Assembly: GCA_964464965.1 (NCBI GenBank)
Contig: CAYXHM010000007.1
Coordinates: forward strand, 1 to 64,000
Direction: 5' to 3'
Length of the DNA stretch: 64,000 bases
Source: UBA5543 sp964464965
Lineage (GTDB): Bacteria > Bacteroidota > Bacteroidia > Chitinophagales > Chitinophagaceae
Positions 8,518 through 17,632 of the stretch are shown here, piece by piece (the stretch's first letter is position 1; every line of letters starts with the position of its first letter). Position numbers and translations under genes: made by a program. Below the pieces are notes generated by a model. That model was given only the letters and a program-made list of their open reading frames with translations. It was not told where the DNA came from and did not search any database.

Positions 8518-9852
8518 TTAGCCTTTCTTTTGTTCAGATTTAGGCAGGTAATGAACTACCAGCCTGTTCTCTTTAGTAAAATATTTATTCGCAACACGCT
8601 TCAGGTCGTCTTTAGTCAGTTTGTTATAATATTCCAGTTCTGTGTTTATCAGGTCTGCATTGCCAAAGTATGTGTGGTATGTAGCAAGGTTTTCCACTAC
8701 ACCTACTACACGCTGGTTCTGGCTGATGAAGTCGTTTTCCGCCTGGTTTTTCAGTTTCTGAAACTCTTCGTCGCTGATATAACCTGTCCTTACTTTCTCA
8801 ATTTCAGCCAGCATAGCTTCTTCAAGATTAGCAGGTGCTACGCCTGCATTGGTAATACCATACATAAACGCCATGCCCGGATCTTCATTAGGCAATACAA
8901 AAGCACCTACAGCAAGGCCTTTCTCTTGTTTATCTACCAGTTCTTTCTGGAAACGTGAGCTCTGCCCCTGAGACAGCATCTGTGTCAGCAAAGAAAGTGC
9001 ATACCAGTCTGCAGTGCCCATTTTAGGTGTGTGGTAACCTACCACTACAGCAGGCAGTTGTATGTTGTCGTAAAATTCAACACGTTTTTCGGCTGTTTGC
9101 GTTGGCTCTACCTGTGTAGGGCGTGGTACAGGCTTTGTGCCTTTGGGTATGCCTGCAAAGTATTTTTCTATCAGCTTCTTGGTTTCTTTTATGTCCAGGT
9201 CGCCGCCTATAGAAAGGGTAGCATTGTTAGGCACGTAAAATGTTTTGTAGAAATCCATAAACTCGCTGATCTTAGCCTGGTCTATGTATTGTTCTTTACC
9301 TATGGGCGACCAGCGGTACGGGTGTATCGTGTACGCATTTTCATACACTACGTTCAGTATCTGGCCGTAAGGTGTATTGTCGTAGCGTTGTTTCTTTTCT
9401 TCTTTTACCACTTTGCGTTGTGTCTCTACGCCTGTTTCATCTATTTTGGCATGCAGCAAACGCTCAGATTCCATCCACAATGCCAGCTCCAGTTGGTTAG
9501 ATGGCAATACTTCGTAATAGAAAGTACGGTCTTGAGATGTGTTGGCGTTTATTTGTCCGCCGGCACTTTGCACCAGCTTCATAAATTCGCCGCGCTCTAT
9601 ATTCTCACTGCCTTCAAATAGCAGGTGTTCAAAAAAGTGTGCGAAACCCGTGCGCTCAGGGTCTTCGTTTTTAGAACCTACGTGGTACATGACAGATACC
9701 GCAACGATTGGCGTAGAATGGTCTTCGTGCAGTATAACATGCAGCCCGTTGGGCAGGTCGTATTCTGTAAATTTGATGTTGCCTTTAGCACCGGCGTCCT
9801 GTGCCAGCAGGCCAGCGCCCATCAAAAGCGGTAGAAAAGCTTTAAGCCTCAT
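8518..9852 (-). CDS. M16 family zinc metallopeptidase, catalytic subunit
   Basis: A 444-residue exported peptidase. The inverted zinc motif HFFEH lies at residues 72-76, and the third ligand Glu in VVKEE at about 151-152. A signal peptide covers the first 20-23 residues. The second M16 domain keeps the SSRFQKELV and NQRVVG regions. It cleaves peptides in the periplasm, probably as a heterodimer with the HxxEH-lacking product of the next gene, which starts 40 bases downstream. A -7 box lies 25 bases before the ATG. Confidence 0.9.
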   Translation of the reverse strand: MRLKAFLPLLMGAGLLAQDAGAKGNIKFTEYDLPNGLHVILHEDHSTPIVAVSVMYHVGSKNEDPERTGFAHFFEHLLFEGSENIERGEFMKLVQSAGGQINANTSQDRTFYYEVLPSNQLELALWMESERLLHAKIDETGVETQRKVVKEEKKQRYDNTPYGQILNVVYENAYTIHPYRWSPIGKEQYIDQAKISEFMDFYKTFYVPNNATLSIGGDLDIKETKKLIEKYFAGIPKGTKPVPRPTQVEPTQTAEKRVEFYDNIQLPAVVVGYHTPKMGTADWYALSLLTQMLSQGQSSRFQKELVDKQEKGLAVGAFVLPNEDPGMAFMYGITNAGVAPANLEEAMLAEIEKVRTGYISDEEFQKLKNQAENDFISQNQRVVGVVENLATYHTYFGNADLINTELEYYNKLTKDDLKRVANKYFTKENRLVVHYLPKSEQKKG

Positions 9853-9877
9853 AGTAGTTTTTGTTGTGTTTAGGCTG

Positions 9878-9885
9878 CAAAAATA
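9878..9885 (-). promoter_or_regulatory. -7 box (TATTTTTG) of the M16 operon
   Basis: TATTTTTG on the minus strand, 25 bases before the ATG at 9852. No clear TTTG -33 element at the usual distance. Confidence 0.4.
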
Positions 9886-9982
9886 GGATTTCAGACGGGA
9901 TAGCTAAACGTTAATATTAATTATTCAGGCTAAAATCACCCGTATTATCACCCGTTTATGCATTTTTGCACAAATTTTTAAA

Positions 9983-10636
9983 ATGATAGATACGGTTTTG
10001 TTTGATATGGATGGCCTGTTGCTGGATACTGAGCCACTGTGGGGTGAGGTGATGCTGGATGTTGCCCGCAGGCATAATATCCCCATTTCCGGCGACAGGT
10101 TCAAAGAAACAACCGGATTACGGATATATGAGGTGACGGAATATTGGGCTGTAAAATACCCCTGGCAGGGCAGCAGTGCCAAAGAAGTGGCTGATGAGAT
10201 ACTGGAGGAAATCATAGAGGCTTCAAAGCAAAGAGCGACTGTTATGCCCGGTGTTGTGGCTTCGTTGGAACTATTAAAAGAAAATAATTATAAAATAGGC
10301 CTGGCATCATCTTCACCCATGCGCATGATAGATGAACTGGTTGCTTTCTTTAACCTGGAACATTATTTTGATGTCATCGTGTCTGCCGATACGGTAGAAC
10401 TGGGTAAGCCACACCCTGCGGTATTCCTGCTCGCGGCAAAAGAACTGAAGTCGAACCCTATTCATTGCGTAGTACTGGAAGATTCCATCAATGGTTTCCT
10501 GGCAGGTAAGTCTGCACGGATGAAGGTCATCATGGTGCCAGATGTACTCAACTACCACAAGCCCGAATTTATGCTGGCCGATGCAAAACTCACCAGCCTT
10601 GTGGAGTTCGATCTGGAATTACTGAAGGCGTTGTAG
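9983..10636 (+). CDS. hxpB: HAD-superfamily phosphatase, hexitol phosphatase HxpB-like
   Basis: A 217-residue HAD hydrolase of the beta-phosphoglucomutase-like branch. Motif I is LFDMDGLLLDTEPLW (Asp8 nucleophile, Asp10), motif II the Ser in GLASSSPM, motif III the Lys in GKPHPAVF, and motif IV VLEDSINGF. The order of features, including TGLRIYEVTEYWAVKYPW in the cap, is very close to E. coli YniC/HxpB, which dephosphorylates 2-deoxyglucose-6-phosphate and hexitol phosphates. The stop is 2 bases from the end of the convergent yeiH-like gene. Substrate assignment rests on remembered similarity. Confidence 0.82.
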   Translation: MIDTVLFDMDGLLLDTEPLWGEVMLDVARRHNIPISGDRFKETTGLRIYEVTEYWAVKYPWQGSSAKEVADEILEEIIEASKQRATVMPGVVASLELLKENNYKIGLASSSPMRMIDELVAFFNLEHYFDVIVSADTVELGKPHPAVFLLAAKELKSNPIHCVVLEDSINGFLAGKSARMKVIMVPDVLNYHKPEFMLADAKLTSLVEFDLELLKAL

Positions 10637-10638
10637 TA

Positions 10639-11568
10639 CTACATACCCATCACAAACCCCAGCACTGCTACGCTCACTATCAGCCATAGTACAACACCTT
10701 GTAATAGCGGCTTAGGACCTACGGCTTTCAATGCTTTGGGAGATAATCCCGTCCCTATCAGGAAAAGGGTTATGGTAAATCCGATTTTGGCCAGGCGTAC
10801 TATATAAGGTGTAACAGCATCCAGTTGCGGTACGTTACTGCTAATAAGCATGGCCAGTACAAACAATCCTATAAACCATGGTATGGCTACTTTGCTGCCT
10901 TTCTGTTTAAAGATAAATGCTGTAACAATCGTCAGTGGTATTATCCATAAAGCCCTCACCAGTTTGATGGTAGTAGCTATGTTCAGCGCCTCTTCTCCAT
11001 AAGTGCTGGCAGCGCCTACTACGCTGCTGGTATCGTGTATGGCAATGGCGCTCCATACGCCAAATTGCTGTTGTGTCAGGTCAAGCCAGTGGCCTATCGC
11101 CGGGAAGATGAATAATGCTATAGCATTTAGCACAAACACCACCACCAGCGATACGCTTATCTGCTCTTCTTTTGCATTGGCTACCGGGGCAGTAGCTGCT
11201 ATAGCACTACCGCCACATATTGCCGTACCTGCGGCTACCAGGTAGCCGGTTACTTTATCTACTTTAAATATCTTTGCGAGCAATACACCCAGCAGCAATG
11301 TAGCTGTTATAGAAACGATGGTATAAATAAAACCATCTTTGCCCGCCTGTAGTGCCGTATTGATATTGATACCAAACCCAAGTCCTACTATTGATGCTTT
11401 CAGCAGGAAGGAAGTAACCTTACTGCGTTTTTTGCCCAGTGGATTGTTCGTGATAAAAAACGATAGCAGCAAACCCAGGAACAATGCATAAGGAGGCAGC
11501 ATAAAAGGCATGGTACACAATGCCAGTGATATCCAGAAAACGATAGCGTCTATCCTGCTTTTGTTCAT
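10639..11568 (-). CDS. YeiH family putative sulfate exporter (UPF0324)
   Basis: A 309-residue integral membrane protein with about ten hydrophobic segments. Family marks are KASIVGLGFGININ, the conserved CGGSAIAATAPV stretch and AIHDTSSVVGAAS, followed by VKLVRALWIIPL. YeiH proteins are predicted exporters of sulfate or related small anions; experimental support is thin. The gene is a stand-alone unit: it converges with the HAD gene, and the NUDIX gene 28 bases upstream is in the same direction and could share its message. Confidence 0.85.
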   Translation of the reverse strand: MNKSRIDAIVFWISLALCTMPFMLPPYALFLGLLLSFFITNNPLGKKRSKVTSFLLKASIVGLGFGININTALQAGKDGFIYTIVSITATLLLGVLLAKIFKVDKVTGYLVAAGTAICGGSAIAATAPVANAKEEQISVSLVVVFVLNAIALFIFPAIGHWLDLTQQQFGVWSAIAIHDTSSVVGAASTYGEEALNIATTIKLVRALWIIPLTIVTAFIFKQKGSKVAIPWFIGLFVLAMLISSNVPQLDAVTPYIVRLAKIGFTITLFLIGTGLSPKALKAVGPKPLLQGVVLWLIVSVAVLGFVMGM

Positions 11569-11596
11569 TTGTTTGTTAAGGGTATTGGCAGGTAAT

Positions 11597-12232
11597 TTAC
11601 CATTTTTGACCGGCTTTTTGCATCACCTCCCTTATAGCCTCGTACGATTTATATACAACCAGTGGCAGTTCCTCATCCTTTATCCAGCGTGCTTCTATAA
11701 TGTTTTCTTCTGCCTGCGGGGTGGGTTCTTCTTTTATAGTGCCTTTCATTTTATACCATGCGGTGCGCTTCAGCATGTTCTCTTTGTTTTGAGAATATAC
11801 ATGGTAAGTATCACATATTTTTTCACCCAGTTTCAGCTTCTTCAGTCCTGTTTCTTCACTCACCTCGCGTACGGCGCAGTCTTCTATGGTTTCCCCCTCA
11901 TCGCGTTTCCCTTTTGGCAGGTCCCATTTGCCGCGGCGGTATATCATCAGGGCTTCATTATTCTCGTTGGTTACTACACCACCAGCGGCATCTACAGGTG
12001 TAAATAATTCATATAGTTCTTCCAGCAATGTCTTTTGAGAGAAATCTTCTATGATTGCACCCATAGTACCCGGCTTGCCTATATGCTGCAATGCCAGCCT
12101 GAAGTGGCGTGGGAAAGCGCCCTCAAACCGTATGTAGCCCGCAGCTATCGGGTTGCGTTCTATATAGGTTTTGGTATCTGTGGTCAGTACCAGGGGCTTA
12201 TTATTGATATATATCTTTTGTGCAAAGTACAT
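11597..12232 (-). CDS. NUDIX hydrolase
   Basis: A 211-residue protein with a complete Nudix box at residues 108-130 (G-x5-E-x7-REVSEETGL). The N-terminal 80 residues are an extra beta-rich segment seen in some Bacteroidota NUDIX proteins; GKWDLPKG immediately precedes the box. Nudix enzymes hydrolyse nucleoside diphosphates linked to another moiety. The actual substrate is not visible. It is divergent from pyrE, with 46 bases between the two starts. Confidence 0.85.
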   Translation of the reverse strand: MYFAQKIYINNKPLVLTTDTKTYIERNPIAAGYIRFEGAFPRHFRLALQHIGKPGTMGAIIEDFSQKTLLEELYELFTPVDAAGGVVTNENNEALMIYRRGKWDLPKGKRDEGETIEDCAVREVSEETGLKKLKLGEKICDTYHVYSQNKENMLKRTAWYKMKGTIKEEPTPQAEENIIEARWIKDEELPLVVYKSYEAIREVMQKAGQKW

Positions 12233-12240
12233 GACGGAAG

Positions 12241-12271
12241 TTTGTAAAATTATTGATTTGGCGTAGGTTTG
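12241..12271 (+). promoter_or_regulatory. Bacteroidota-type promoter (TTTG N19 TAGGTTTG) of pyrE
   Basis: TTTG at 12241-12244, exactly 19 bases, then TAGGTTTG at 12264-12271. The pyrE ATG starts only 7 bases after the -7 box, so the transcript should be leaderless or nearly so. Confidence 0.7.
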
Positions 12272-12278
12272 AGCGGTT

Positions 12279-12908
12279 ATGAGTACTCAAAAGCATTTTG
12301 CCGAAAAACTAATGCAAATTAAGGCATTACAAATCAACCTGCAACAACCATATACATGGGCGTCCGGTTGGAAGTCTCCTGTTTATTGCGATAACCGCAA
12401 GGTTTTGTCTTATCCCTACGTGCGCGACTTTGTAAAAAGCGAACTGGCTAATATGGTATTGGAGCAATACCCTGATGCTGAAGTGATAGCGGGCGTAGCT
12501 ACTGCGGGCATTCCGCATGGCACTATGGCTGCAGACCTGCTGAAGCTGCCGTTTATATATGTGCGCAGCAAACCTAAAGAGCATGGTATGGGCAACCAGA
12601 TAGAGGGTGTATTGCAGCCGGGGCAGAAGGTGGTGGTAATAGAAGACCTGGTTTCTACAGGCAAAAGCAGCCTTGAGGCGGTAGAGGCTATTCGCAAAGC
12701 GGGTGGGGAAGTGCTGGGCATGTGCGCATTATTCACCTATGGTTTTGATGCTGCAGCGCAGGCAATGGAAAGCGCGGGAGTTCCGCTACATACCATCAGC
12801 AATTATTCTGCCTTGATGGAAGTGGCAGAAGACCAGCAGCTTATTACGGCAGAGCAGAAACAATCGCTGGAAGAATGGAGGGTTAGCCCTGCTACATGGG
12901 GAAAATAA
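12279..12908 (+). CDS. pyrE: orotate phosphoribosyltransferase
   Basis: Transfers the phosphoribosyl group of PRPP to orotate, giving OMP, in de novo pyrimidine synthesis. The 209 residues cover the usual length. Visible marks are the N-terminal WASGWKSPVYCDNR orotate-binding region, the GVATAGIPHG loop, the YVRSKPKEHG flexible catalytic loop and the PRPP motif VVVIEDLVSTGKS. A near-consensus promoter lies directly before the ATG, with room for almost no leader. Confidence 0.95.
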   Translation: MSTQKHFAEKLMQIKALQINLQQPYTWASGWKSPVYCDNRKVLSYPYVRDFVKSELANMVLEQYPDAEVIAGVATAGIPHGTMAADLLKLPFIYVRSKPKEHGMGNQIEGVLQPGQKVVVIEDLVSTGKSSLEAVEAIRKAGGEVLGMCALFTYGFDAAAQAMESAGVPLHTISNYSALMEVAEDQQLITAEQKQSLEEWRVSPATWGK

Positions 12909-12998
12909 AAGTCTGTTCCTGCTGCTCCGAAGGAGAGGGGATTGCTTTATAAATTATGGCATTGGCACATTGCCGCATCAGCAAATTATCGCATTAAA

Positions 12999-13949
12999 AT
13001 GGCCTGGCTAAAACTGGTACGTTGGCAAAACCTGGTGATTATATTCCTGACGCAATTGTTTGCATGGGGATGTGTTATCGTGCCTATGCGCCAGTATTCA
13101 GCTGTACCCCTGGTGCTTGGCTGGAATAACTTTTTGTTACTTTCTCTTTCCACAGTATTGATAGCCGCTGCGGGTTATATTATCAACGACTATTTTGATG
13201 TTAAGATTGATGTCATCAACAGGCCTGAAAAGCTGATACTGGAAAAACGTATTCCCATGAAGCTGGCCATCGTGGTGCACACGGTGTTGAATGTGATTGC
13301 CATTTTACTGGCTGTTATCGTTGCGCGCAGGGCAGGGCATTATAGTTTTATCATCATACAATTAGGTTGTACATTATTACTGTGGCTATATTCTACCACT
13401 TTCAAGCGGCAGTTTGTTACGGGCAATGTGGTGGTGTCATTACTTACAGCGCTTACCATACTCACGCTGATGTTGTATGAAACTGCCATCCGCTTCTATC
13501 TGTACCAGGATTTTTTTATTCAGACAGGCCATGCATTGATACCTAACCCAGTATGGGTGCTGGGCACTTATGCATACTTTGCTTTTATGCTTACCTGGAT
13601 GCGCGAGATTGTAAAAGACATGGAAGATTTTAAAGGTGATGCAGAACAGGGCTGTGTTACCATGCCTATAAAATGGGGATTGCTGCGCAGCGCCCGCTTT
13701 ACACAGCTATTGGGCGTGCTGGCCGTTACACCACTTATTACAGGTGCTGTAAAGCTGTTGAAAGAACAATGGTATGTGTTGGGTGTTTATGTACTGCTGG
13801 GTTTGGCAGTACCTATCATACTATGGATGTATTACCTGCCCAAAGGGGCCACCACAAAGCACTATGGTGCTGAAAGCCGCTACCTGAAGATCATTATGGT
13901 GCTGGGCATTGTTTCACTTGTTATTTATTATTTTCAAACCAATGGATAG
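12999..13949 (+). CDS. UbiA-family prenyltransferase (geranylgeranylglycerol-phosphate GGTase-like)
   Basis: A membrane-embedded aromatic/isoprenoid prenyltransferase of about 316 residues with eight to nine hydrophobic segments. The first Asp-rich motif is NDYFDVKIDVINRPEK and the second is REIVKDMEDFKGD. This subgroup in Bacteroidota is often labelled geranylgeranylglycerol-phosphate geranylgeranyltransferase, but the acceptor is uncertain. ATG 12999 is chosen because the conserved start (AWLKLVRWQN) follows; the upstream extension lies in low-complexity repeat-like sequence. Its last 8 bases overlap the maf gene, implying translational coupling. Confidence 0.82.
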   Translation: MAWLKLVRWQNLVIIFLTQLFAWGCVIVPMRQYSAVPLVLGWNNFLLLSLSTVLIAAAGYIINDYFDVKIDVINRPEKLILEKRIPMKLAIVVHTVLNVIAILLAVIVARRAGHYSFIIIQLGCTLLLWLYSTTFKRQFVTGNVVVSLLTALTILTLMLYETAIRFYLYQDFFIQTGHALIPNPVWVLGTYAYFAFMLTWMREIVKDMEDFKGDAEQGCVTMPIKWGLLRSARFTQLLGVLAVTPLITGAVKLLKEQWYVLGVYVLLGLAVPIILWMYYLPKGATTKHYGAESRYLKIIMVLGIVSLVIYYFQTNG

Positions 13950-14508
13950 GATTATACTCGCATCACAATCTCCACGCAGGAAGCAACTGCTGGAGCTGGC
14001 AGAAATACAGTTTGAGATACAGGTAGCGGATATAGATGAAACCCCGCCCATTGGCATGTCGGGGCATGATGTGCCGGAACATCTTGCAAAAGAAAAAGCG
14101 GCCGTGATAGTAGCCGGTAATCCCGGGGCTATTGTTATAGCGGCAGATACAATTGTGCTGCTGGATGAAGAGATACTGGGCAAACCAACTGGCGAAGAAG
14201 ATGCAATGAATATCCTTTCAAAGCTGGCAGGGCGTATGCACCGTGTGGTAAGTGGCGTGTGTATCCGGAGAGATGATGTGCAGCAAAGTTTTTCGGCTGT
14301 TACAGAGGTCTATTTTCGCCCGCTTACACCAGAGCAGGTTCGTCATTATGTTGCTAATTACAAGCCATACGATAAAGCCGGGGCCTATGCCATACAGGAG
14401 TGGATAGGTATGGTGGGCATAGAAAAGATAAACGGGGATTATTACAACGTCATGGGCCTGCCCATAGGGCAGGTCACACAACGGTTAAAGATGTTCGCCA
14501 TTAAATAA
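13942..14508 (+). CDS. Maf family nucleotide pyrophosphatase
   Basis: A 188-residue Maf protein (dTTP/UTP or m7GTP pyrophosphatase family). It opens with RIILASQSPRRKQLLE, has the ADTIVLLDEEILGKP catalytic strand and the AYAIQEWIG motif typical of the dTTP/UTP (YhdE-like) branch. It hydrolyses non-canonical or excess nucleoside triphosphates to monophosphates. The ATG lies inside the end of the prenyltransferase gene; the 3' end overlaps the convergent small membrane protein by 8 bases. Confidence 0.9.
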   Translation: MDRIILASQSPRRKQLLELAEIQFEIQVADIDETPPIGMSGHDVPEHLAKEKAAVIVAGNPGAIVIAADTIVLLDEEILGKPTGEEDAMNILSKLAGRMHRVVSGVCIRRDDVQQSFSAVTEVYFRPLTPEQVRHYVANYKPYDKAGAYAIQEWIGMVGIEKINGDYYNVMGLPIGQVTQRLKMFAIK

Positions 14509-14884
14509 TATTCGGATAGACTTCTACATAGTCCGGCTCGCCGCGCAACTCCATAAACCAGAACAGGATAAACGCTACCGACCCAAATGCAGGGAATAAT
14601 ACTATCCACACTAATTTCTCACCCGCGGGCATATGTTTTAGCCGTGCAATGTGTATCACAAAATACACCAGTATAGCCGCGCTTATGGTGCATACTATAG
14701 CCAGTGTTATCCAGAGTACTGTATAGTTCTCAAGCATCGCAGTTACCCACAAAAAATGGTTGGATATGCTGGATGTTTCCACTTGTTCCTTTACTATGGC
14801 AAAGAAAAATATGGTCCATAACGTAAACAGCGCCATAGGCAGGAAGCATAATATCTTTCCGTATTTTTTTGCTATGTTTTCCAT
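14501..14884 (-). CDS. small membrane protein, PLDc_N-like end, unknown function
   Basis: A 127-residue protein with three hydrophobic segments (about 12-30, 53-77 and 88-108). The last segment, LVWIVLFPAFGSVAFILFWF, resembles the phospholipase-D N-terminal (PLDc_N) two-helix pattern. I do not recognise a function. It overlaps the maf 3' end. Confidence 0.55.
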   Translation of the reverse strand: MENIAKKYGKILCFLPMALFTLWTIFFFAIVKEQVETSSISNHFLWVTAMLENYTVLWITLAIVCTISAAILVYFVIHIARLKHMPAGEKLVWIVLFPAFGSVAFILFWFMELRGEPDYVEVYPNII

Positions 14885-15072
14885 AAAAACAGTTTTATAT
14901 AATGAACAATAGACGGTAAAAGGCTACTCTTAAAACAACTCAAAGCCCAAAATGTTTGCCTCTTTGCATAAAGCGTTGACTGTCATACGTTTCTTCTGTG
15001 GCACAAAATTTGTCCCATTAGTTCTTTAACTTATATTGCACCTGTATTTTGTCAATTTTTCAACTGCCTCCT

Positions 15073-16563
15073 ATGAAGAAATTAATCCTTTCAGCCGCTA
15101 TCTTTCTCCCGTTGTTAGCTACTGCCCAGCCTGTACTCGTGCAGGATATATTGCCGGGTGTTTTTTCATCCCATCCGTCGCGCCTTACAGTTTTCAGTTA
15201 CAACCTGTACTTTTTTGCAGATGATGATGTAAATGGCATGGAGCTTTGGCAGCACGACGGTACCAACACGAAGATAAAGACCGACATCTACCCCGGCCCG
15301 ACCTTTAGCGGCGAAAACAGCATTACAGGGAGGATGGCCGTACTGGGCAATAAGCTGTACTTTCCGGCAGATGATAGTATCCACGGTATGGAATTGTACA
15401 GCTATGATGGTGGCACAACTACTGCGCTGGTGAGCGATATAGCAGGTGGGCAAAATGGCTCGCATATAAATGAGTTGATAGCTGCTGCCAACGGCAAGTT
15501 GTATTTTGATGCCAATAACGGTACCAACGGGCAGGAACTGTGGGAGTACAACCCTGTAAAGAACGCAACGGAGCAACTGACCTTTATTAATACAGGTACT
15601 GGCTGTAACCCCGACCAGATAACAGAGGTGAACGGTAAAATATACTTCACTGCAGAAACACCTGCTGATGGCAGGGAACTGTATGAATACGACCCCGCTA
15701 CGGGAATGGTAAAGCTTATAAGCATTTATCCAGGTAGTACAGGGTCTGCGCCCATGAGCCTGGTAAACATATTTGACACATTATACTTCAATGCGGCTAC
15801 GCCCGACTATGGCCGTGAATTGTATAAATATGACGGCACGTCTGTTAAAAGACTTACAGATTTAAACCCCGGCACAGGCGATGGCCTGGGTGTTCATGCC
15901 AAAGGTTTGGCAACCATAGGCGCAGCCGGCAGCGAACTTTTCTTTGCAGGGGATGATGGCAATACAGGAATACAACTGTATAAGTACGATTATATAGCTG
16001 CACAGGCATCGCCTGTAGCAACTATAAATGCCACAGGCAACAGCACCCCGGCAAGTTTTATTTATTATGCCAATAAACTGTTTTTTACGGCAGATGATGG
16101 TGTACACGGCAGGGAACTATGGGCAATGGACATAGCAGGGCAGCCATCTATGATAGCCGACCTGAATACCAACACGGCGGTAGATATTGAGCCCACAGGC
16201 CTTGTTATATACAACGGCAGCCTGTACTTTACCACATACGGAGATAAAGGTGCGGAGCTGTATAAATATACAGATGCAAAAGCTTCTGTTGAAAATATGA
16301 ATGCAGGCTTGGATGTTCAGGTTTTCCCGAACCCTGCCGGCGCTACGGTTTTCTTTAAGATGGAATTACAACAAGCCGCACAGTTGAACATTGTTATTAC
16401 AGATGCATCGGGCAGGGTGGTGTTTAATAAGGGAGATACATACACCGCCGGTGCACGTACCATACCTGTTCCTGTATCTGTTTTCTCTAGCGGCATGTAT
16501 TTCTATGCTGTGTACAACACAGGTGGGCAGTTGTGTGCTTCCGGCAGGGTGGTGAAGATGTAA
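15073..16563 (+). CDS. secreted ELWxxDGT-repeat protein with T9SS type A sorting tail
   Basis: A 496-residue secreted protein. After a signal peptide (ends ATAQ) come at least eight repeats of a beta-propeller-like unit with the signature ELWxxDGT or its variants (ELWQHDGT, ELYSYDGG, ELWEYNPV, ELYEYDPA, ELYKYDGT, QLYKYDYI, ELWAMDIA, ELYKYTDA), each preceded by a YFxADDxxxGxELW-type strand. The last 80 residues are a Por_Secre_tail: VQVFPNPAGATVFF, then ITDASGRVVFNK, then FSSGMYFYAVYN. The tail directs export across the outer membrane by the type IX system. The role of the repeat domain is unknown. The ATG at 15073 begins the signal peptide. Confidence 0.88.
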   Translation: MKKLILSAAIFLPLLATAQPVLVQDILPGVFSSHPSRLTVFSYNLYFFADDDVNGMELWQHDGTNTKIKTDIYPGPTFSGENSITGRMAVLGNKLYFPADDSIHGMELYSYDGGTTTALVSDIAGGQNGSHINELIAAANGKLYFDANNGTNGQELWEYNPVKNATEQLTFINTGTGCNPDQITEVNGKIYFTAETPADGRELYEYDPATGMVKLISIYPGSTGSAPMSLVNIFDTLYFNAATPDYGRELYKYDGTSVKRLTDLNPGTGDGLGVHAKGLATIGAAGSELFFAGDDGNTGIQLYKYDYIAAQASPVATINATGNSTPASFIYYANKLFFTADDGVHGRELWAMDIAGQPSMIADLNTNTAVDIEPTGLVIYNGSLYFTTYGDKGAELYKYTDAKASVENMNAGLDVQVFPNPAGATVFFKMELQQAAQLNIVITDASGRVVFNKGDTYTAGARTIPVPVSVFSSGMYFYAVYNTGGQLCASGRVVKM

Positions 16564-16615
16564 AAAGGAAGGAGCATGCCCTGCGATTGTATATGAACCG
16601 CCTTTCTTTATGGCA

Positions 16616-17515
16616 TTAACCCACCATGCCCAGCAGGTAGTCTGCTATATCACAGCCTTGCAGTAGCGCATCTTTATGCAGTTCGGTTTCCAGCATGTCA
16701 GACACTGTGCATCCCGGTATGGTGCCTGCCACCACCAGCCATTTTTCATACGCACCCCCGTCAGGAAAAAGTATCACCTGCCTGCCATGCAGCACGCTGC
16801 ATTTTTCCGCCGTCAGGTTGCTGATGCTGCCCGCCGCCAGCCATGTATATTCCGGCATATAGTGTGCTGCTATAATGGCCGTCTTCTCGCTCTCCACTAC
16901 AGCAACAGGCCCCGTGGTGATTGGTAGCAGATGCTCGCCAAACAGGCACTGGTATAGCGCAAAATCGTGCAGGCGCAGCACCCTGTGCATCCAGTTGATG
17001 TAGGTTACCTCGTCCTTCAGCCGCCTGCCTGTAACGGGGTTGTACAACATCACCTTGCCCGTTCGTATGCGCCCCTTTGCGTCTATCTGCCAGAACACCG
17101 TGCTGCTGTCCCAATAGTGGTTGGTACCTATCCTGTATTTTTCTGCCAGTGCATCCGCATTTTCTTTGCCCACCGTCTTGCGCAGGAAACGCATAAAATG
17201 ATTGTCATCGTAGTCGCGCAGGCTATCGTCCAGCACGTGCTGCGGTATGGTGCTGAAAGATTTAGACAGCGGGCGCTTAAACGTATCCGGGTGGGGCATG
17301 TAGTTCTGGTCTGGCCGTGGCAGTATCACGTCTTTGGGTTTCAGGTGGTAACCGCAACGCTGCTCGCGGTTGCAGCGGCCTACATCATCACCCAGGTGTT
17401 GCCCTGTGGTGGTATCTATATAGCGCACCAGTTGGTGCCTCACCCCGCAGGCAGGGCAGGTGTAGCGGCTTGCAGGGCCTTTGTACGGTTCAAGAGTGTA
17501 GCGGTATTCGTTCAT
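16616..17515 (-). CDS. DUF6371 zinc-ribbon/Toprim-like protein (primase-like), accessory island
   Basis: A 299-residue protein. A zinc ribbon is visible with Cys20-x2-Cys23 and Cys48-x5-Cys54. The C-terminal third looks Toprim-like: VAVVESEKTA with Glu208 after a strand, an ILFPDGG strand with Asp252, and CDIADYLL near the end. This matches proteins called DUF6371 in Bacteroidota, found in mobile or accessory regions beside DUF3987 proteins. Role in priming or DNA metabolism is inference from the fold. It is GC-rich, in contrast to the AT-rich cargo gene in the same island. Confidence 0.7.
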   Translation of the reverse strand: MNEYRYTLEPYKGPASRYTCPACGVRHQLVRYIDTTTGQHLGDDVGRCNREQRCGYHLKPKDVILPRPDQNYMPHPDTFKRPLSKSFSTIPQHVLDDSLRDYDDNHFMRFLRKTVGKENADALAEKYRIGTNHYWDSSTVFWQIDAKGRIRTGKVMLYNPVTGRRLKDEVTYINWMHRVLRLHDFALYQCLFGEHLLPITTGPVAVVESEKTAIIAAHYMPEYTWLAAGSISNLTAEKCSVLHGRQVILFPDGGAYEKWLVVAGTIPGCTVSDMLETELHKDALLQGCDIADYLLGMVG

Positions 17516-17526
17516 GATGTTGGTTT

Positions 17527-17563
17527 TAATGCGATAACAGGATAATGCGGCAATGCGATAATT
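17527..17563. repeat. degenerate short-period repeat (GATAATGCG/GCAATGCGATA type)
   Basis: Imperfect tandem copies of a roughly 10-base unit (GCGATAACA, GATAATGCGG, CAATGCGATAAT). Similar text occurs as CATTGGCACATTGCCGCATCAGCAAATTATCGC just before the UbiA gene at 12960-12993. Probably non-functional simple-sequence material. Confidence 0.4.
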
Positions 17564-17632
17564 ATGGGATTTGGAATTTGCTTTTTGGAACTTAAAACAT
17601 GGGATTTGCGATTTGAATTTTGGAATTTAACG
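17564..17632. repeat. two tandem copies of a 35-base repeat
   Basis: Copy 1 is at 17564-17598 and copy 2 at 17599-17632. Both begin ATGGGATTTG and contain a TTTTGGAA core near the end, with a few mismatches. The second copy runs into the last codons of the small coiled-coil gene. Confidence 0.65.

Noticed and set aside
9031..9621. 196-codon plus-strand frame inside the catalytic M16 gene
   Set aside because: Shadow frame of the strongly conserved HxxEH peptidase gene.
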